From Sedimentitalea sp041224545 (GTDB taxonomy: Bacteria > Pseudomonadota > Alphaproteobacteria > Rhodobacterales > Rhodobacteraceae), in NCBI RefSeq assembly GCF_041224545.1, contig NZ_JBGFGP010000104.1, forward strand, positions 40,668-104,667: a DNA stretch of 64,000 nucleotides. The letters run 5' to 3'. Position 1 is the first letter of the stretch. Every line of letters begins with the position of its first letter. The notes under the pieces are model-generated. The model had not been told where the DNA came from. It ran no database searches and saw only the letters and a program-made list of their open reading frames with translations. Shown in pieces: positions 60,380-64,000 of the stretch. A program made the position numbers and the translations under genes.

Positions 60380-63300
60380 ATGACCCGCGACCCTGAAAAA
60401 GAAGATCCTGCCGGCGGAGAAGCGCCGCGTCGCCGTTCGCGCAGGCGCAGGTTCGGTATCTGGTCGGCCGGATTCGCGACCCTTGCCGCATTGCTGGTCG
60501 GGGGATTTCTGCTGTGGGGGATCGGGCAGACGCTGACGATGCCCGACTGGCTGCGCAGCCGGATCGAGGCGCGGCTCGAACAGAATCTCGGGGGCCTGCA
60601 GATCGCGTTCGGCGATGTCGAGATGGTGGTCAATCGCGGATGGCGACCGCGCGTGCGCCTGCGCGATGTCACCCTGAGCGAAGCCGATGGGCGGCCCATC
60701 CTGCAACTTGCCGATGCGCAGGCCAGCCTTGCGATGAGGCCGCTGTTGCGCGGACGCCTTCAGCCCAAGTCGATTTCGCTGAGCGGGGCCTTCATCACCT
60801 TGCGGCGCGAGGCCGGCGGCAGGCTGTCGCTGGCGCTTGGCCAGAACCGAACCGTGGTGCGCGAGGCGGCGACCGTTGCCGAACTGATCGAGGAGTGGGA
60901 CAGGCGGCTGGTGGCGCCGCCGTTGTCGTCGCTTGTCGCGGTCGAGATGGAATCGCTCACGCTGCGCTATGACGACCTGCGGCAGGGGCGCAGCTGGACC
61001 CTGGACGGCGGACGGATCACGCTAGACCGCGACGACTCGGATATCCGCATCGCCGGCGGTTTTTCCCTGCTCAGCGGCAGAGACAGCGCCGGATCGGTCG
61101 AGATGAACTATTCCAGCCGTATCGGCGAGGCGAATGCCGAACTTGGTGTCGTCGTGTCGAATATCTCGGCGCAGGATATCGCGGCGCAATCCGTGGCTCT
61201 GGCCTGGCTCGACGTGCTGCGGGCGCCGATTTCGGGCGCCTTGCGGATGAGTGTCGAAAGCGATGGCAAGCTGGGTCCGCTTTCGGCGACGCTCCAGATC
61301 GGTGCGGGCGTGGTGCAGCCGACCGAAGCCACCCGGCCCGTGCCGTTCGATGGCGCGCGAAGCTATTTCACCTATTCGCCAGCCGAACAGGTCCTGATCT
61401 TTGACGAGGTTTCGGTGGCAAGCGCCTGGGGGACCGGTTCGGCAGAGGGGCGCGCCTATGTGGATATAGAAGCCGATGGCTTCAGGGATCTGATCGGCCA
61501 GCTGACGCTGACCGGCCTGTCGCTGAATCCGGACGGTCTCTATGAGGAACCGATCGAGATTTCCCGCGCATCGGCGGATTTCCGGCTCGAACTTGCGCCG
61601 TTTCGGCTGACCCTGGGTGACATGCTGATCACGCAAGAGGACAGCAGCCTGCACCTGTCGGGCCGTCTCGACGCCCATCCCGAGGGCTGGCAATTGGCGG
61701 TCGACGGCAATATGGACCAGCTCACGCCGGAACGGCTGAAACAGCTCTGGCCGGATTTTGCCGCGCCAAAGCCGCGAAAATGGGTGAACGAGAATGTCAC
61801 GGGCGGGCGGCTCGAGGATATCGGCTTTGCCCTGCGGATCAATCCGGGTGAGCGGCCCGATATCTATCTCGATTTCACCTATGAAGAGACCGAGGTCAGG
61901 TTTCTCAAGACCATGCCGCCGATCGTCGGCGCCAGCGGGCAGGTCACGATCGTGGAGGACCGGTTTGTCGCGACCGCCACCGCGGGACAGGTCACCGCCG
62001 AGCAGGGGGGCGCACTCGATGTGGCGGGGACGTCCTTCATCATTCCTCAGATGTCGGCCAAACCGGATACGCCGGCTGTGGTGCGTGTGCAGGCGGCAGG
62101 GTCCGTCACGTCGATCCTGTCGCTGCTGAACCGGCCGCCGCTCGCGGTGCTCAAGGATACGCCCTTGCCGGTCGACATGGCCGAAGGGACCGCGCGGCTG
62201 GGCGGGACGCTGGCCTTGCCGATGAAGCCGAAGGTGCCTTTTGACGACATTGAATTCCACCTGCGCGGCGAGATCACCGATGTTGCAAGCGCGGTTCTGG
62301 TTCCGGGGCAGTCGGTGCAGGCGCGGGTCATGGAAATTGTCGGCGATCAGGATGGCATCTCCCTGTCGGGCGCGGGCAGGATCGGGCCGGTGCCGGTCTC
62401 GGTCAGCTGGCAGCAGCCGCTGGGCAGGGATGCGCCCAAGCTCAGCCGGCTTGACGGGACGATCGAACTGTCCGCCGCCGTGGTCGAAACCTTCGGGATC
62501 GGGTTGCCCGAGGGCAGCGTGTCGGGCAAGGGCAGCGCGACATTCTCGATGCAGTTCGCGGCGGGCAAGCCACCTGCGCTGACGCTGGAGTCCGATCTGC
62601 GGGGGGTGGGGCTGGCCCTGCCACCGCTGGGCTGGGCAAAGCCGGCCCAGACGGCGGGAACCTTGCAGATTTCGGGCATTGTCGGCGATCAGACCCGGAT
62701 TGACCGGTTGGTCCTGCAAGCCTCGGGCCTGTCGGCAAATGGGGCGGTTACTACCAGATCTGGCGGCGGGCTCGACCGTGCCCTGTTCAACTCCCTGCGC
62801 CTGGGCGACTGGCTCGATGTCGCGGCCGAACTGGTGGGCCGGGGCAGCGCGCCGCCCGATATCCGCGTGCTCAGCGGTACGCTGGACCTGCGGCGTGCGA
62901 CATTCGGCGGCGGATCGGGGGGCGGTGAAAGTGGCCGGATGGATGTCGCGCTTGACCGGTTGCAGATCACCGACGCGATTTCGCTCACCGATTTTTCCGG
63001 CCAGTTCACGACCACGGGCGGGATCAAAGGACCGTTCAGTGGCCGGGTGAACGGCCAGACGCGGGTGTCGGGGCAGGTCGAGCCGCAATCCGGGCGCAGC
63101 GCGGTGCGGCTGCAGTCGGACGATGCCGGTGGTGTCGTGCGGTCTGCGGGGTTGCTGACCATGGCAAGGGGCGGGAAATTCGATCTGTCGCTGCGCCCCG
63201 GTGTGCGCACCGGGGAATTTGACGGAGACCTGAAAATCACAAACACCCAGGTTCATGATGCCCCCGCGATTGCGGCGCTGCTCAACGCCATCAGCGTTGT

Positions 63301-63730
63301 CGGCCTGCTGGACGAGATGTCGGGGCAGGGCATCCAGTTTTCCGAGGTCGAGGCCCGGTTTCGGCTCGGGCCATCCAAGGTCACGGTTTTCGAAAGCAGC
63401 GCCACCGGACCGGCCATGGGCCTGTCGATGGACGGCACGTTCGACGTCCCAACCGGGACGCTGAACATGCAGGGGGTGATTTCGCCGCTCTACCTGCTCA
63501 ATCAGGTGGGCAACCTGATCGCACGCAAGGGCGAGGGGGTGTTCGGCTTCAATTACACGCTGACCGGGCCGGCCAAGAACCCGCGTGTGGGGGTCAACCC
63601 GCTCTCGGGACTTGCCCCCGGTTTCCTGCGCGACATCCTGCGCCGCGCGCCGCCGCCGGTTGACGAATTCGCCCCGCAGCCGGCGCCCGAGCCGAAGCGG
63701 CCCCCCAATGACGCCAACTGGGGACGGTGA
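60380..63730 (+). CDS. YhdP/AsmA-like giant envelope protein
   Basis: A 1116-residue protein with a short Arg-rich cytoplasmic tail, one membrane helix at about residues 30-55 (GFATLAALLVGGFLLWGIGQ) and a very long beta-strand-rich periplasmic part. The N-terminal region resembles DUF3971/AsmA repeats and the C-terminus (about 980-1100) resembles the AsmA-like C-terminal domain, with VGNLIARKGEGVFGFNYTLTG. This family forms grooves for phospholipid movement to the outer membrane. It is the largest gene of this part and probably monocistronic with bcp opposite. Confidence 0.85.
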   Translation: MTRDPEKEDPAGGEAPRRRSRRRRFGIWSAGFATLAALLVGGFLLWGIGQTLTMPDWLRSRIEARLEQNLGGLQIAFGDVEMVVNRGWRPRVRLRDVTLSEADGRPILQLADAQASLAMRPLLRGRLQPKSISLSGAFITLRREAGGRLSLALGQNRTVVREAATVAELIEEWDRRLVAPPLSSLVAVEMESLTLRYDDLRQGRSWTLDGGRITLDRDDSDIRIAGGFSLLSGRDSAGSVEMNYSSRIGEANAELGVVVSNISAQDIAAQSVALAWLDVLRAPISGALRMSVESDGKLGPLSATLQIGAGVVQPTEATRPVPFDGARSYFTYSPAEQVLIFDEVSVASAWGTGSAEGRAYVDIEADGFRDLIGQLTLTGLSLNPDGLYEEPIEISRASADFRLELAPFRLTLGDMLITQEDSSLHLSGRLDAHPEGWQLAVDGNMDQLTPERLKQLWPDFAAPKPRKWVNENVTGGRLEDIGFALRINPGERPDIYLDFTYEETEVRFLKTMPPIVGASGQVTIVEDRFVATATAGQVTAEQGGALDVAGTSFIIPQMSAKPDTPAVVRVQAAGSVTSILSLLNRPPLAVLKDTPLPVDMAEGTARLGGTLALPMKPKVPFDDIEFHLRGEITDVASAVLVPGQSVQARVMEIVGDQDGISLSGAGRIGPVPVSVSWQQPLGRDAPKLSRLDGTIELSAAVVETFGIGLPEGSVSGKGSATFSMQFAAGKPPALTLESDLRGVGLALPPLGWAKPAQTAGTLQISGIVGDQTRIDRLVLQASGLSANGAVTTRSGGGLDRALFNSLRLGDWLDVAAELVGRGSAPPDIRVLSGTLDLRRATFGGGSGGGESGRMDVALDRLQITDAISLTDFSGQFTTTGGIKGPFSGRVNGQTRVSGQVEPQSGRSAVRLQSDDAGGVVRSAGLLTMARGGKFDLSLRPGVRTGEFDGDLKITNTQVHDAPAIAALLNAISVVGLLDEMSGQGIQFSEVEARFRLGPSKVTVFESSATGPAMGLSMDGTFDVPTGTLNMQGVISPLYLLNQVGNLIARKGEGVFGFNYTLTGPAKNPRVGVNPLSGLAPGFLRDILRRAPPPVDEFAPQPAPEPKRPPNDANWGR

Positions 63731-63822
63731 TGGCGTGCAGGCGAGACGTTGCGGCCCGTCGCGCGCACGGCTAGAAGCCGGCGACCTGCCGACCTGCGTC
63801 ACTACCCGACTGGACCACGCCG

Positions 63823-64000
63823 ATGAAACTGAGCGATTTTGATTTCGATTTGCCCGAGGACCGTATCGCCACGCGCCCCGCGGTTCCGCGCAGCGCTGCG
63901 CGGGTGGTTGTGGCGCACGCCGTTGACATCACCGAAACGAAGGTCAGCGCGCTCCCCGGGTGGTTGCGTCCCGGCGACCTAATGGTGCAGAACGATAAGA
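63823..64000 (+). CDS. queA: S-adenosylmethionine:tRNA ribosyltransferase-isomerase (partial)
   Basis: The first 59 residues of QueA, cut by the window end: MKLSDFDFDLPEDRIATRP is the family start, followed by LPGWLRPGDLMVQND. QueA makes epoxyqueuosine in tRNA from the preQ1 precursor. It begins 92 bases after the YhdP-like gene, on the same strand. Confidence 0.9.
   Translation, partial: MKLSDFDFDLPEDRIATRPAVPRSAARVVVAHAVDITETKVSALPGWLRPGDLMVQNDK

Noticed and set aside
61022..63802. Open frame of 926 codons on the minus strand under the YhdP-like gene
   Set aside because: Rich in Arg, His, Gln and Pro with no domain pattern; the plus-strand gene has a membrane helix and AsmA-like end.

Overview
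The window is a 64 kb GC-rich chromosomal segment that looks like a member of the Rhodobacterales (Roseobacter group, Alphaproteobacteria). The evidence is an Entner-Doudoroff edd-eda pair, a PDH E1-beta with its own lipoyl domain, a GntR-matA-matB malonate locus, the rpsF-rpsR-rplI order, CtrA-type TTAA-N7-TTAA sequence, and a complete RcGTA-type gene transfer agent (GTA) structural cluster next to cysE. No tRNA, rRNA, CRISPR, transposase or integrase was recognised.

Layout. 1-2446 (-): polyamine-type ABC importer (permease C truncated by the window edge, permease B, ATPase). 2768-5227 (+): edd-eda behind a LacI-type operator. 5247-9877: a TetR repressor divergent from a four-gene overlapping operon (class B flavin monooxygenase, BASS transporter, NAD epimerase, SDR) that looks like a catabolic or modification cassette of unknown substrate. 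9959-11015: a DUF2478 protein and an orphan gene with a perfect CtrA motif upstream. 11288-17588: amidase, GntR regulator, malonyl-CoA decarboxylase, malonyl-CoA synthetase and a porin, probably for malonamate/malonate use. 17770-22257: trigger factor, a lytic transglycosylase lipoprotein, DUF1330, a membrane protein, and the S6-S18-L9 operon. 22564-25848: two secreted YceI proteins, a VOC protein and a cytochrome b561-YceI fusion. 26006-32484: fatty-acid synthesis block (fabD, fabG, acpP, fabF, mltG), interrupted by a small membrane ORF, a GNAT gene and a divergent HisA paralogue.

32485-47083 (+): the GTA. A run of four back-to-back inverted repeats (32544-32640) lies upstream of a good sigma70-type promoter (32716-32744). 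That promoter is followed by a terminator-like hairpin and a 27-codon ORF before gp1. Then come gp1 (small terminase), gp2 (large terminase), portal, gp3.5, protease, capsid, connectors, tail tube, chaperones, a short tape measure, distal tail, hub, NlpC/P60 peptidase and the 1316-residue tip protein. No lysis, replication or integration genes are present, so this is a GTA rather than an ordinary prophage. The upstream control region is the least explained part of the window.

47144-64000: a DksA/TraR-like protein, cysE, the PDH operon (E1-alpha, an inserted VOC protein, lipoyl-E1-beta, E2; all -), FtsB-like, class I fructose-bisphosphate aldolase and pgk (-), two overlapping cyclophilins (+), a bactofilin with an overlapping M23 peptidase (-), DUF455, a Bcp-type peroxiredoxin, a YhdP/AsmA-like giant protein (+) and the start of queA. 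Start codons were chosen by Shine-Dalgarno position and family length. Domain calls come from reading motifs, not from database searches.
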